Notes under the pieces: generated by a model | Told to the model about the DNA's origin: nothing | The model's input: the letters and a program-made list of their open reading frames with translations, nothing else | The model's database searches: none | Shown here: one piece after another, positions 1-8,702 of the stretch | How the letters are laid out: each line of letters starts with the position of its first letter | Numbering within the stretch: position 1 is the stretch's first letter | Position numbers and translations under genes: made by a program | NCBI GenBank assembly: GCA_023665145.1 | Contig: JAMPEM010000006.1 | Span: 1 to 64,000, forward strand | Source: Bacteroides sp. | Lineage (GTDB): Bacteria; Bacteroidota; Bacteroidia; Bacteroidales; Muribaculaceae | Direction of reading: 5' to 3' | DNA: 64,000 bases

Positions 1-53
1 TAGCAATGTCAACTGTTTGTGCAGAATCGGATTTGTTTGTATAAAATTCAAAA

Positions 54-97
54 AATCAATCGGACAAACAAATTCTACTTTGTTTATCCGATTGATT
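54..97 (-). terminator. Intrinsic terminator after the DUF2795 gene
   Basis: Two 19-base arms (54-72 and 79-97) pair with one mismatch around a 6-base loop. Read on the minus strand the hairpin is followed by a run of T (complement of the A run at 49-55). It lies about 30 bases beyond the stop of the gene at 125-346. Confidence 0.75.
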
Positions 98-124
98 ATC
101 TTTTATTTGCAAGTCCAAAAAGGC

Positions 125-346
125 TTAATATTCGTCTTCGTTGAAGAAGAAGTCTTCTTTGGAGGGGTAGTCGGGCCATATCTCTTCGATGTTGTCATAT
201 GTCTCTCCTTCGTCTTCCATCTCTTGCAGGTTCTCTATCACTTCCATCGGTGCTCCGCTGCGCATTGCGAAATCTATGAGTTCTTCTTTTGTTGCGGGCC
301 AAGGTGCATCTTCGAGCTTTGATGCTAATTCTAATGTCCAATACAT
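125..346 (-). CDS. DUF2795-like small acidic protein
   Basis: A 73-residue acidic protein. Its first half (MYWTLELASKLEDAPWPATK, then a stretch ending with a conserved small helix around AMRSGAPMEVIENLQEM) resembles the DUF2795 family, a short helical domain common in Bacteroidota as a stand-alone protein with no known activity. The tail is strongly acidic and aromatic (FFFNEDEY). It stands alone between a terminator at 54-97 and the adenosyltransferase gene, from which it is separated by about 66 bases on the same strand, so it may be co-transcribed with it. Family assignment is by pattern recognition; function unknown. Confidence 0.8.
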   Translation of the reverse strand: MYWTLELASKLEDAPWPATKEELIDFAMRSGAPMEVIENLQEMEDEGETYDNIEEIWPDYPSKEDFFFNEDEY

Positions 347-412
347 ATCTTTGTGTTTTTATGTTATTCTTTTTTTACCACTATCGCTTCTCCCCCTTTA
401 CTTTGTCTTACC

Positions 413-976
413 TTATTTCACCGGATTCCAAATCACCTCTGTTTGTCCGGATTTATGATTAATATATCGCGAAAGGATGAAGAGGTAATCACTTAATCTG
501 TTAATATATCCCAGCAGGGTCGGCGATATGTATTCTTGGTGTGAAAGTCTCAAGATAGCACGTTCGGCTCTGCGACAAACGGTTCTTGCTATGTGTGCGA
601 ATACGGCCGTTTCTGTTCCTCCGGGGAGTACGAATGCTCTAATTTTGGGTGTTTCTGCATCCAATCGATCTATCCAGCCTTCAAGTTCTTTAACGTCTTC
701 GGTTGTAAGGTTGTTTACTTCCGGTTGTGTGCCGGGTTGAGGTTGTGTAGCGAGATATGCACCAAGGCAAAACATCATGTTTTGAATCTTTAGGATCTGA
801 TTGCGGATATTTTGCGGTGTATCTTTTCGTGCTGTCAACATTCCGAGATGTGCGGAGAATTCATCGATGGTGCCATAGGCTTCGAGTCGCAAACTGTCTT
901 TGTTGACTCTTTCTCCTCCTACGAGCGATGTCGTTCCCATATCACCGGTTCTTGTGTAAAGATTACTTTTTTCCAT
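413..976 (-). CDS. Cob(I)alamin adenosyltransferase, PduO type
   Basis: A 187-residue protein that should transfer the adenosyl group of ATP to cob(I)alamin, giving adenosylcobalamin in the cytoplasm. The N-terminus has the family signature TRTGDMGTTSLVGGERV with the ATP-binding glycine/threonine loop, followed by RLEAYGTIDEFSAHLG; the C-terminal half has the VCRRAERAILRL helix and the NRLSDYLFILSRYIN segment typical of PduO trimers. Length is normal for the single-domain form. No other cobalamin genes are adjacent. The start is the only in-frame ATG before the family motif. Confidence 0.93.
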   Translation of the reverse strand: MEKSNLYTRTGDMGTTSLVGGERVNKDSLRLEAYGTIDEFSAHLGMLTARKDTPQNIRNQILKIQNMMFCLGAYLATQPQPGTQPEVNNLTTEDVKELEGWIDRLDAETPKIRAFVLPGGTETAVFAHIARTVCRRAERAILRLSHQEYISPTLLGYINRLSDYLFILSRYINHKSGQTEVIWNPVK

Positions 977-1166
977 CTGCAGTCGTATCTGATTTTTGAT
1001 TCTTACGATAACCTTTCCCGATAGCTTTCTCTTCTTTTAACATACGTTATAACGCTAAAGATGGAAGATTGTTGCATGAAGTTATTTTTTTTCTTAACTT
1101 TGTAAAAAATTTGCGGTTTTTTTATTAGTAGTCACACCGATAGTTTTTTTTGCATACTTTATCAGA

Positions 1167-2972
1167 ATGGAAGATAATCAGAGATATATCGTATCGGCGA
1201 GGAAATACCGGCCTGACAGTTTTTCTTCTGTAGTGGGGCAAGATGCTTTGACTCAGACTTTGAAAAACGCTGTTTCTTCGGGACGTCTGGCTCAGGCTTA
1301 CCTGTTTTGTGGTCCCAGGGGTGTTGGCAAGACATCTTGTGCTCGAATTTTGGCCAAGCGCATCAATTGTCTTAATCCGACTCCTGATGGGGAAGCTTGT
1401 GGTGAGTGTGATTCTTGCAGGGCTATTGAGAGTGGATCTTCTTTCAATATTGTGGAGCTTGACGCTGCTTCCAATAATTCGGTAGATGACATCCGAAACC
1501 TTACGGAACAGGTCACGGTTCCTCCGCAGTCGGGTAATTATCGCGTTTTTATTATTGATGAGGTTCATATGCTTTCTTCCGCGGCTTTCAATGCGTTTCT
1601 TAAGACTCTTGAGGAGCCTCCTTCGTATGTAGTTTTCATACTTGCCACTACTGAAAAGCATAAAGTTATACCTACCATTCTGAGTCGTTGTCAGATTTAT
1701 GATTTCCGCAGAATAACAATTGAGGATATGGTCAGGCATCTGTCATCAATTGCTGCCAGGGAGAATATTACTGCTGACCCGGCTGCTCTTGCCGTCATAG
1801 CACAAAAGGCTGATGGTGCGATGCGTGATGCTCTTTCCATTTTTGATCAGGTTTCTGCTTCGTGCAATGGCAATGTTACATACGAAAAGACCATTGCAAG
1901 TCTTAATGTGCTTGATTATGGTTATTATTTTCGTCTTACCGAAGCGTTTAATAATCACAATGTGCCGCAAGCTCTTCTTATTTATAAAGAGATTCGTGAT
2001 GCCGGATTTGATTCACTTTTCTTCATTAATGGTTTGGCTTCCCATGTTCGGGATATGATGGTAGCTTCCGATCCGTCTACTGTCAATCTTCTTGAGGTAG
2101 GGCAAGAGATTGGTAAGCGTTATACGACTTTGGCTCAGTCAATGCCGCTTCAATGGTATTATTCCGCTATTCGTTTGCTTAATGATGCCGACCTTAAATA
2201 TCGCACATCCGGGAATAAGCAACTGCTTGTCGAGCTTACCTTGATTCGGCTTTGCGGTTTCGGAAACGAACCTTCTCCTTCCCTCGCGCAATCGCGGCCG
2301 GCAAATACATCGGCATCTCCAACACCAAATCCACAAGGTAACGGCTCGATGACAAATTCGGTGTCAACTTCGCAAATGTCATCCCGGCCACATCCATCAG
2401 TACCACCCACTCATCAGCCGTATTCTCAACAACATTCAAGATTCACTGCTCCACAGCGTCCTGTGGCTTCTCCCCGCAGCGGAACTTCACAATATGCTCC
2501 GCGGGCTGCGTCTGCTCCTCGCACTATCCGGATTAATAATATCGAGGACAATAATTCATCCTCAGCATCCGACCAAAAATCTGCAAAGCCTCCCGCCCAA
2601 GGATCTTCAAATGCCGATGTATCATCGGAAGATTTTATGAATGCATGGAATCTTTTTATCGAAAAGCATCCGGCTCTGCCCTTGCTTACCACAGCCATGC
2701 GATCCAATCCACCTATGAAGATTTCATCTTTAGAGTATGCTATTCCCGTGGGAAGTATGGCTCAGGCCGGCACTTTTGAGAATGATCTTCCCACCCTTAA
2801 TGAGTTTTTGCGCAATACGTTGCATAATTCATCAGTCACGGTGAATTGTCGTGAAGTGACTCAGCAAGCCAAACCAAAAAGATTGTTACCTGCGGAGCAG
2901 CTGAAAGCTCTCTGCGCTGAAAATAAAATGTTTCGTGACCTTTTCCTTGAAATGGATGCAGAATTAATATGA
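1167..2972 (+). CDS. dnaX: DNA polymerase III subunits gamma and tau
   Basis: A 601-residue clamp-loader ATPase. The Walker A motif GPRGVGKT is at residues 49-56, the zinc-binding cysteines are at 68, 78, 81 and 84, a DEVHML Walker B follows, and the SRC motif with the arginine finger lies near residue 175. A Ser/Pro/Gln-rich linker spans roughly residues 375-480, and the last 110 residues form the tau-type tail that in known systems contacts the polymerase. I see no obvious slippery A-run with a strong hairpin that would make a short gamma form. The stop overlaps the start of the next gene by 4 bases (ATGA), so the two are translationally coupled. Confidence 0.96.
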   Translation: MEDNQRYIVSARKYRPDSFSSVVGQDALTQTLKNAVSSGRLAQAYLFCGPRGVGKTSCARILAKRINCLNPTPDGEACGECDSCRAIESGSSFNIVELDAASNNSVDDIRNLTEQVTVPPQSGNYRVFIIDEVHMLSSAAFNAFLKTLEEPPSYVVFILATTEKHKVIPTILSRCQIYDFRRITIEDMVRHLSSIAARENITADPAALAVIAQKADGAMRDALSIFDQVSASCNGNVTYEKTIASLNVLDYGYYFRLTEAFNNHNVPQALLIYKEIRDAGFDSLFFINGLASHVRDMMVASDPSTVNLLEVGQEIGKRYTTLAQSMPLQWYYSAIRLLNDADLKYRTSGNKQLLVELTLIRLCGFGNEPSPSLAQSRPANTSASPTPNPQGNGSMTNSVSTSQMSSRPHPSVPPTHQPYSQQHSRFTAPQRPVASPRSGTSQYAPRAASAPRTIRINNIEDNNSSSASDQKSAKPPAQGSSNADVSSEDFMNAWNLFIEKHPALPLLTTAMRSNPPMKISSLEYAIPVGSMAQAGTFENDLPTLNEFLRNTLHNSSVTVNCREVTQQAKPKRLLPAEQLKALCAENKMFRDLFLEMDAELI

Positions 2973-3799
2973 AAATTTATTGTCACAAATTCCCTCTCAC
3001 TTCTTCGTCACTGATTTTACCGGTATTGTTTACTCTCTTTTTATATGCTTGTTCCGATAAAAAAGAAGCATCAGCCACAGATTCAGACACTTCTAAGATT
3101 TTAAAAGACACCATTGCCCGGATAGTACCACATACACCGGATTATATACTGCATCAAGTGGAGGGAGATGTGGAATCACTTGTTATTACACGTTTCACCG
3201 ACACTCGTTGCAAGGATGTGGAACAGGCTGATTCCGTTCGCTTTAACGGTGAAGGCTGGTGGATAGGTACCACTACTTGGTCCGGGTCGGGTATAAACAA
3301 ATATGTATATTCCGACATTCACATCTTCTATAATGAGGAGGGTGAATTTGAACGTGGCGAGGACACGGCATTTGAGAATCCTCTTAATTTTGTTGTCCAG
3401 CGTAATGATTCCGCACAGATTATTCGATGCGCAAGAATAGAATCTGAAGATAACAATTCCGAATTGGGATATGATGAGAAATGGGAGTGGCGCGGTGCGA
3501 AACCTTATCGCCATGAAATTACTGCTTGGGAATATGCCTTGACAAGAAAATTTAAATTCGGAGAAGAAAATATATATCCTTCCTCAGAAAAGGGTAAAAC
3601 AGAAAACGCTGAGGGGAGTATCACAGAAGAAGTTTCATACAAATATACCGATTTCGACCCTCATGGCAATTGGACCCGACGGGTAGTAAATGTTACAGAA
3701 ATCTTAAGAGATTACGATGTCAATACCGGGAGAATAGTTCAAATTGGTGAGCCTTCTCATAAATCTTATGTGGAAAAGAGACGAATTCATTATCGATGA
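2969..3799 (+). CDS. Lipoprotein of unknown function, coupled to dnaX
   Basis: A 276-residue protein with a hydrophobic leader and a lipobox (LYAC) near residue 28, so probably a lipid-anchored envelope protein. The mature part is rich in acidic and aromatic residues and short beta-strand patterns (for example WWIGTTTWSGSG and YKYTDFDPHGNWTRR). The latter looks like a loose relative of the repeated YxYDxxGNWT segments seen in Bacteroidota secreted proteins. I do not recognise a family. Its start codon overlaps the dnaX stop, so it is in the same transcript although there is no functional link to replication. Confidence 0.75.
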   Translation: MKIYCHKFPLTSSSLILPVLFTLFLYACSDKKEASATDSDTSKILKDTIARIVPHTPDYILHQVEGDVESLVITRFTDTRCKDVEQADSVRFNGEGWWIGTTTWSGSGINKYVYSDIHIFYNEEGEFERGEDTAFENPLNFVVQRNDSAQIIRCARIESEDNNSELGYDEKWEWRGAKPYRHEITAWEYALTRKFKFGEENIYPSSEKGKTENAEGSITEEVSYKYTDFDPHGNWTRRVVNVTEILRDYDVNTGRIVQIGEPSHKSYVEKRRIHYR

Positions 3800-3841
3800 G
3801 TAAAGAGGTCATTTTTAAACGACCCCTATAAATTTTCAATC

Positions 3842-4621
3842 ATGAGATTTTTTTTCTTCGATGTAATCATTGCGACATTGGTCCATTGTACATTAGCGGC
3901 TACATATCTCTGTTTCGATAATGATATAACCGAATTGTGGTGTCATTCCGAGAGTCAGATGCTGAACGTCTCCGACACGACAATTGATTCCACCCCATTC
4001 ATTATATTGAAGATGAATCCGCAATCTGCCTATATCGCCATGGCAGATTCCGTTATTCCTTCTATTGATGACAAATCGATAGCTCTATGTGTGGAGGCTG
4101 CATTTACCGGAGAATTACTTAGGGAGTTCAAAACCACTAATGTGGGTGGTAACTATGTGATTGAAGGTGTTTTTCGCAAGGGATATAAATGCAGAGCCAA
4201 TACAGGATTCCTATATGCTGACAGAGATACTTTCATTATCTCCGCATTAGAGAATCAAGAGAAATGGATTGACAAGGCCAAGGTCAATCGCGGAACGTTG
4301 TTTCAGCAAATATTAATTATAAAAGAGAACAAAAACGTTTATAACGGATTTCCCATAAAACCATCTACTACGAATATCTATCGCAGTGCATGTATCCTCA
4401 ACGATGGCAATTTCGCCGTCATACAATCTGCAAAGCCGATACCTTTCAATAGTTTTATCCGATGCTTGACATGTCTGGGGGTGAAGGATGCTCTATATCT
4501 TGATATGGGGAAAGGTTGGAATTATGGATGGTATCGTTATCACACTGAATCTGACCCCATAGTGTTTTTCGATTATCGCACCCCATATCAAACAAACTGG
4601 TTATTAATCAAGCATCGATAG
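3842..4621 (+). CDS. Phosphodiester glycosidase (NAGPA)-like protein
   Basis: A 259-residue protein with one N-terminal hydrophobic segment (signal peptide or anchor). The C-terminal half resembles the DUF2233/NAGPA fold: an arginine after a short strand (IYRSACILNDGNFAVI), then a helix, then LGVKDALYLDMGKGW, which matches the family pattern lG-x-x-dAlnLDgG-g. The usual LDGG is here LDMG, so the catalytic pocket may be altered. Members of the family remove blocking GlcNAc from phosphodiesters or process exopolysaccharides; the substrate here is unknown. It follows the lipoprotein by 42 bases and ends before a shared terminator. Confidence 0.65.
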   Translation: MRFFFFDVIIATLVHCTLAATYLCFDNDITELWCHSESQMLNVSDTTIDSTPFIILKMNPQSAYIAMADSVIPSIDDKSIALCVEAAFTGELLREFKTTNVGGNYVIEGVFRKGYKCRANTGFLYADRDTFIISALENQEKWIDKAKVNRGTLFQQILIIKENKNVYNGFPIKPSTTNIYRSACILNDGNFAVIQSAKPIPFNSFIRCLTCLGVKDALYLDMGKGWNYGWYRYHTESDPIVFFDYRTPYQTNWLLIKHR

Positions 4622-4641
4622 TGAAATATATTGTAAAGTAA

Positions 4642-4674
4642 AGCTCCGTTAACACATATAAGGTTAACGGAGCT
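4642..4674. terminator. Bidirectional terminator hairpin
   Basis: A perfect 12-base-pair inverted repeat (4642-4653 and 4663-4674, AGCTCCGTTAAC) with a 9-base loop lies between two converging genes. The flanks are A/T rich rather than pure T runs, so strength is uncertain. Confidence 0.7.
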
Positions 4675-4707
4675 AATAATTCATTTTATTAATAAGTTTA
4701 CATTGTC

Positions 4708-4989
4708 TTATCCTTTAAGCTTTTTCTTAAAGTCGTCAAGCTGACCGAGGAAAGCTGCAAAATCTGCATTGTCCGGATATTTTTTCAACGCGTGATGCAA
4801 CAATCTCATACCAACTACAAGCTGACGTGCATGTTTTTCTGTCAATCCCTCTTTCTGTTCTGCGGTAGCTGCAAGAGCTGCCAAATCATGGTGACCGCCA
4901 AAATTAAATGACATCACCTCTTTGATTTTACCATCTACCACTTCGGTAATATTGAAATGATAAGAACGTTTTTCTTTATTACAATCCAT
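4708..4989 (-). CDS. DUF3861-like small protein
   Basis: A 93-residue soluble protein. The first part has the pattern SYHFNITEVVDGK and the middle SFNFGGHHDL, consistent with DUF3861, a short family of alpha/beta proteins in Bacteroidota and Proteobacteria without assigned function. The C-terminal half is helical (RQLVVGMRLLHHALKKY) and ends in lysines. It is a single gene converging on the preceding cluster. Family call is tentative. Confidence 0.7.
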   Translation of the reverse strand: MDCNKEKRSYHFNITEVVDGKIKEVMSFNFGGHHDLAALAATAEQKEGLTEKHARQLVVGMRLLHHALKKYPDNADFAAFLGQLDDFKKKLKG

Positions 4990-5151
4990 AATTTGTGTGT
5001 TTTTATAGTTTTCTTAATTCACCAATAATAACATCAACATCCATGAGATGGTTTATTGCCCCTAATCATTTTAAGATTATTTAGTATCCGTTAAAACTTG
5101 CGAGAGAGGATTTATAGGAAACATATATATAGCAGGGTTGTTTAAATATAA

Positions 5152-5817
5152 ATGATACCCTGTAAATTGTCCGACATATACTATCTAAAACGCACATTGT
5201 GTACATTTATATTATTGCTTTTCACGGCAGTAACATCTTTGTGTGCCAACGATAAAAATGAATCGGATGAAAGTCACTTCTGCATCACATCGTTTGCCAT
5301 TAAGTCAAATCTTCTGCACGATGCTCTCCTTACCCCCGACTTAGGAATCGAAGTGGGTCTTCACAATAAATTTTCCGTTAGTGCCGAAGGTGTTTGGGCC
5401 TGGTGGAGCAATAATTCCAAACACCGATTTTGGAGAATATACGGTGCATGGATTGAAGGACGATATTGGTTTGGCAAGTTCTCATCTCAAAGACATTTGT
5501 CGGGACATCATGCCGGAGTCTATCTCTCGGCTCACACTTACGACTTTGAATTTGGCGGAAAGGGATGGCAATCTCCAAATGCCACATTCGGGGTAGGTCT
5601 AAGCTACGGATATTCTTTCCGAATTTCGTCAAGATTAAATGTTGACTTGTCAGCACGTGTAGGATACTCATCCGGGAAATTAATCACGTATCATCCCCAA
5701 TGCGGTGAATATGTCTGCATCTCGCGCCATAATCACCATTATTTCGGTCCTACGGATTTATCAGTCACATTTGTATGGTTTCCGGGACGGAATAAATTCA
5801 ACAAACCCGATAGATGA
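5152..5817 (+). CDS. DUF3575 protein of a fimbrillin operon
   Basis: A 221-residue protein with an N-terminal signal peptide (hydrophobic run around residues 13-30). The mature part starts FAIKSNLLHDALLTPDLGIE, the typical opening of DUF3575, and continues with alternating strands (GRYWFGKF, GVYLSAHTYDFEFGG, YGYSFRISSRLNVDLSARVGY) that suggest an outer-membrane beta-barrel. DUF3575 proteins accompany fimbrillin genes in Bacteroidales and may help assembly or anchoring. The stop overlaps the next start by 4 bases, showing coupling with the DUF5119 gene. Confidence 0.85.
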   Translation: MIPCKLSDIYYLKRTLCTFILLLFTAVTSLCANDKNESDESHFCITSFAIKSNLLHDALLTPDLGIEVGLHNKFSVSAEGVWAWWSNNSKHRFWRIYGAWIEGRYWFGKFSSQRHLSGHHAGVYLSAHTYDFEFGGKGWQSPNATFGVGLSYGYSFRISSRLNVDLSARVGYSSGKLITYHPQCGEYVCISRHNHHYFGPTDLSVTFVWFPGRNKFNKPDR

Positions 5818-6749
5818 GAAATATATCAATAGCCATACTTGTCTTTCTTGCTACCATGTTGTTGGGTAGTTGTTCGGAGCATAAAGAGATTAAATGCCCC
5901 GCCGGGAATACTCGAAAAATCCACATCACTTTTATGTGGGATAAAGCAAAAGATGCAAATCCACAAGGTATGACTCTTTATTTCTATCCTGCCAATGGTT
6001 TGGGAAAATCATGGCGATTTGATATCAGTGGACGAGACGGAGGTGATATTGAAATTCCTTCCGGGAAATATAATCTGTTGACTGTCAACAATGATCTTCC
6101 GGGTATCTCCATGATAGATGAGAGCCGGTATTCTGAGATTGCCGCTGCGGTAAGACACTTTGACACTGACACATACGCACGCCCCACTGGGACAATATAT
6201 TGCGGGAAAGTCACCGATATAGAAATCACCCCTTGCTCTCTCTCATATCGCAAGGAGGACGGCTCCATTAAGGAATGTCCGGCCGGATTAATTCGCTGTT
6301 ATCCCGACACACTCTCCACCTTGTATCACATCACAGTCTCTGAGATTAAAAACATTCAGCTTGCTCGAAATGTAAAAATATCACTCTCGGGACTCGCCTA
6401 CTCAAAAAAATTGTATGATGGATATGCTGTCGGAAATTCGGCAACATTTACTGAAGCTGTCATTAATCAAAACACTGAAGCATTTACAGCTTCCACCACA
6501 GCTCTCGGCCCACCTTCTTCACATTTACCCAACGATCTGACTGTATATGTCACACGGACTGACGGCAAAGTATTCTCAAAATCCTTCGATGTCACTTCAC
6601 AAATATTAAACATGTTGGAAGCCAAAGTCGTATATATACATATTGAGGGATTAAAAATCCCCACTCAAGACATTACTTCCGATGCTGATGTAGGTATCGA
6701 AGTTGGCGTTGACGGTTGGAAAGTTGAGGAAATATTAATCACCACCTAA
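5814..6749 (+). CDS. DUF5119 lipoprotein of a fimbrillin operon
   Basis: A 311-residue protein with a lipobox (LLGSC, Cys near residue 20). The mature N-terminus (IHITFMWDKA, then GMTLYFYP) and the tract FDISGRDGGDIEIPSGKYNLL match DUF5119, a two-domain beta-sandwich family that resembles fimbrillin accessory subunits. The C-terminus has VEVGVDGWKVEEILI, also common in fimbrial subunits. It sits between the DUF3575 gene (4-base overlap) and the fimbrillin gene (32-base gap). A role as minor or anchoring subunit of the fimbria is inferred from context. Confidence 0.85.
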   Translation: MRNISIAILVFLATMLLGSCSEHKEIKCPAGNTRKIHITFMWDKAKDANPQGMTLYFYPANGLGKSWRFDISGRDGGDIEIPSGKYNLLTVNNDLPGISMIDESRYSEIAAAVRHFDTDTYARPTGTIYCGKVTDIEITPCSLSYRKEDGSIKECPAGLIRCYPDTLSTLYHITVSEIKNIQLARNVKISLSGLAYSKKLYDGYAVGNSATFTEAVINQNTEAFTASTTALGPPSSHLPNDLTVYVTRTDGKVFSKSFDVTSQILNMLEAKVVYIHIEGLKIPTQDITSDADVGIEVGVDGWKVEEILITT

Positions 6750-6781
6750 ACATCTAATTTTAACAATCTAAATATATCATT

Positions 6782-7876
6782 ATGAAAAGCACACATTTTT
6801 ATATTACTTGTCTTTTAATTGCACTGACAGCCGGATCTCTGTCAAGTTGCAGCAACGATGTAACCAACGGCGATTCACCTGTCTACGATGACGGGGCGAT
6901 ACATTTTGCCGCCAAGACAGAATTTACAAAATCCGGCGATATCACGACAAACAATCTTGAATCCTTCAATGTGTATGCATACACAAACGAATCTCAAACT
7001 ACGACCCTGTTTATGGACAATGTCGAAGTTACGAAGACCGGCACCAATACATGGACATATTCACCTCTTAAATATTGGCCGGCCAATGGTGCTGTCAGCT
7101 TCTACGCGTTTGCACCCGCTTTTTGGGTAGGAAATTCCGTACCTCTTGCTCCAATTCCTTACGAAAGTTATCCGGGCACTGAAGACATAATATATGCCGT
7201 AGCTCCAAATCTCACAGGGAATTCTGAATCGGCAAACGCTCAAGTGGTATTTAATTTCCGGCACGCCTTGGCTAAAGCAACCGTAAAGTTAAGCTCCACA
7301 AATACCGATATCGTAGTGAAAGTCAGCAATGTCGTTATGGCAAACATTATGTCTAAAGGAAACTTCAATTTCCCGGAAGGCTCTACATCTCAAGCACCAA
7401 CCGATGGCAATGTAGGTACTTGGACTGATCAAAACACCCCACAGACATATATCTTCCACCTCTCTCAGGTTGCAGCCGATGTCATAACATTGTCTTCCAC
7501 TCCTACCACACTCGATTCCGGTGAGCATGGACTTGGTGGAACAGCTAAATACATGATTCCACAAATCCTTTCTTACCGTTCAAATGGTTGTGGTAAAGAT
7601 ACCTACTTGGCTATAATGTGCTCAGTTTACGACGCAAAAACCGGTGTAAAATTGTGGCCTAATGCCAATACGCCTGAAGAAAACATTGTGGAAGGTTCCA
7701 ATTTCGGTGACGGACTGCTTAAATTCTCACTCTCCACCAGCAATTTATCAGCTTGGCAACCCGGTGTTCATTACATATATAATCTCGTCATCAACTCCAA
7801 CGAAGAAATGGGTGTCATAGAATTCGGAACACCTACCATCGACACATACGTTCAAATAATCAGCAACTATGAATAA
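6782..7876 (+). CDS. Fimbrillin family protein
   Basis: A 364-residue lipoprotein precursor (lipobox LSSC near residue 23) that probably forms the shaft or tip subunit of a short fimbria. Features of the family seen here: IHFAAKTEFTKSG at the start of the mature region, FNVYAYTNES, WTYSPLKYWPANGAVSFYAFAP, then VVFNFRHALAKATVKL, which is the domain junction typical of Mfa-like fimbrillins. In known systems the lipid-bearing N-terminal strand is removed by a protease at the surface and a donor strand joins subunits. Last gene of the operon, followed by a strong terminator. Confidence 0.88.
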   Translation: MKSTHFYITCLLIALTAGSLSSCSNDVTNGDSPVYDDGAIHFAAKTEFTKSGDITTNNLESFNVYAYTNESQTTTLFMDNVEVTKTGTNTWTYSPLKYWPANGAVSFYAFAPAFWVGNSVPLAPIPYESYPGTEDIIYAVAPNLTGNSESANAQVVFNFRHALAKATVKLSSTNTDIVVKVSNVVMANIMSKGNFNFPEGSTSQAPTDGNVGTWTDQNTPQTYIFHLSQVAADVITLSSTPTTLDSGEHGLGGTAKYMIPQILSYRSNGCGKDTYLAIMCSVYDAKTGVKLWPNANTPEENIVEGSNFGDGLLKFSLSTSNLSAWQPGVHYIYNLVINSNEEMGVIEFGTPTIDTYVQIISNYE

Positions 7877-7895
7877 ATACCATTAATTCACAATC

Positions 7896-7930
7896 GAGGG
7901 GGCAATTCAAAAATTGCCCCCTCTCTTATT
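7896..7930. terminator. Terminator after the fimbrillin operon
   Basis: A perfect 12-base-pair GC-rich hairpin (7896-7907 and 7912-7923, GAGGGGGCAATT) with a 4-base loop lies 20 bases after the fimbrillin stop and before the converging tpx gene. A T-rich tail follows on the plus strand. Confidence 0.85.
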
Positions 7931-7946
7931 AACTGTCAGATTGCTC

Positions 7947-8444
7947 TTACTTAAGCAAATTTTTCACATAATCATAATCCGGCTCCTCGGCAATATTTTC
8001 CTTGTATGACACGCCCATTATTTTTCCATCCTTATCTATGACAATCACTGCTCTTGCCAACAAGCCACGCATCGGACCATCTACAATTTCCACTCCGTAT
8101 ATCTTTCCGAAATCACTGCGGAAAGCTGAAGCCGTCCTTACATTCTCAATACCATTGATTGAACAGAAACGTGCGGCCGCAAACGGCAAATCCATTGACA
8201 CACACAAGACTGTTGTATCAGGAAGCTCTGCCACCTCTTGATTGAAATGACGAACCGATGCCGCGCAAACATCTGTATCAAGACTCGGGAAAATGTTTAG
8301 AACAACTCGTTTACCTTTATACTCCTTCAATGTGATATCTGACAAATCTTGAGCAGTCAATGTAAAATCAGGAGCTTCACTGCCAACCTTCGGAAGATCT
8401 CCGCAAGTGTGCATAGTGATATCTTTCAATTTCTGTGTAACCAT
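7947..8444 (-). CDS. tpx: Thiol peroxidase
   Basis: A 165-residue peroxiredoxin that reduces hydrogen peroxide and lipid peroxides in the cytoplasm using thioredoxin. The peroxidatic cysteine is in the Tpx motif SLDTDVCAASVR and the resolving cysteine in FAAARFCSINGIENV. The strand LLARAVIVIDKDGKI and the C-terminal YDYVKNLLK are typical, and the length is normal. Single gene converging on the fimbrillin operon; the short acidic-protein/msrAB pair diverges from it 258 bases away, so oxidative-stress genes lie side by side. Confidence 0.96.
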   Translation of the reverse strand: MVTQKLKDITMHTCGDLPKVGSEAPDFTLTAQDLSDITLKEYKGKRVVLNIFPSLDTDVCAASVRHFNQEVAELPDTTVLCVSMDLPFAAARFCSINGIENVRTASAFRSDFGKIYGVEIVDGPMRGLLARAVIVIDKDGKIMGVSYKENIAEEPDYDYVKNLLK

Positions 8445-8702
8445 AATATTTTGCTATTATATATACATTATTAATTTGCACTCTTTTAACAATCATACCC
8501 TTAATTGAGTTCACAAAACTCAACTTTACCAAGCTTTAACTTGCGAAAGTTGAGATTTTAACTCGAAGACGTTCCATAAACTATAAACCATAAACCTCAA
8601 GTTTCCAAGATACCAAGCAACTTGAGAAACTTGAATTCACTAACAATATAAACCAATTAATCTGAACAAACGTTCTTTATTATAAAAAAACGAATTTTAA
8701 TT

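Noticed and set aside
1125..1739. Long minus-strand frame opposite dnaX
   Set aside because: It is a shadow of dnaX; the translated sequence is low-complexity basic with no family, while dnaX matches fully.
8580..8640. Hairpin CTCAAGTT/AACTTGAG as an attenuator for the 8703 gene
   Set aside because: Arms are short and imperfect, no T run follows, and there is no leader peptide or known aptamer.
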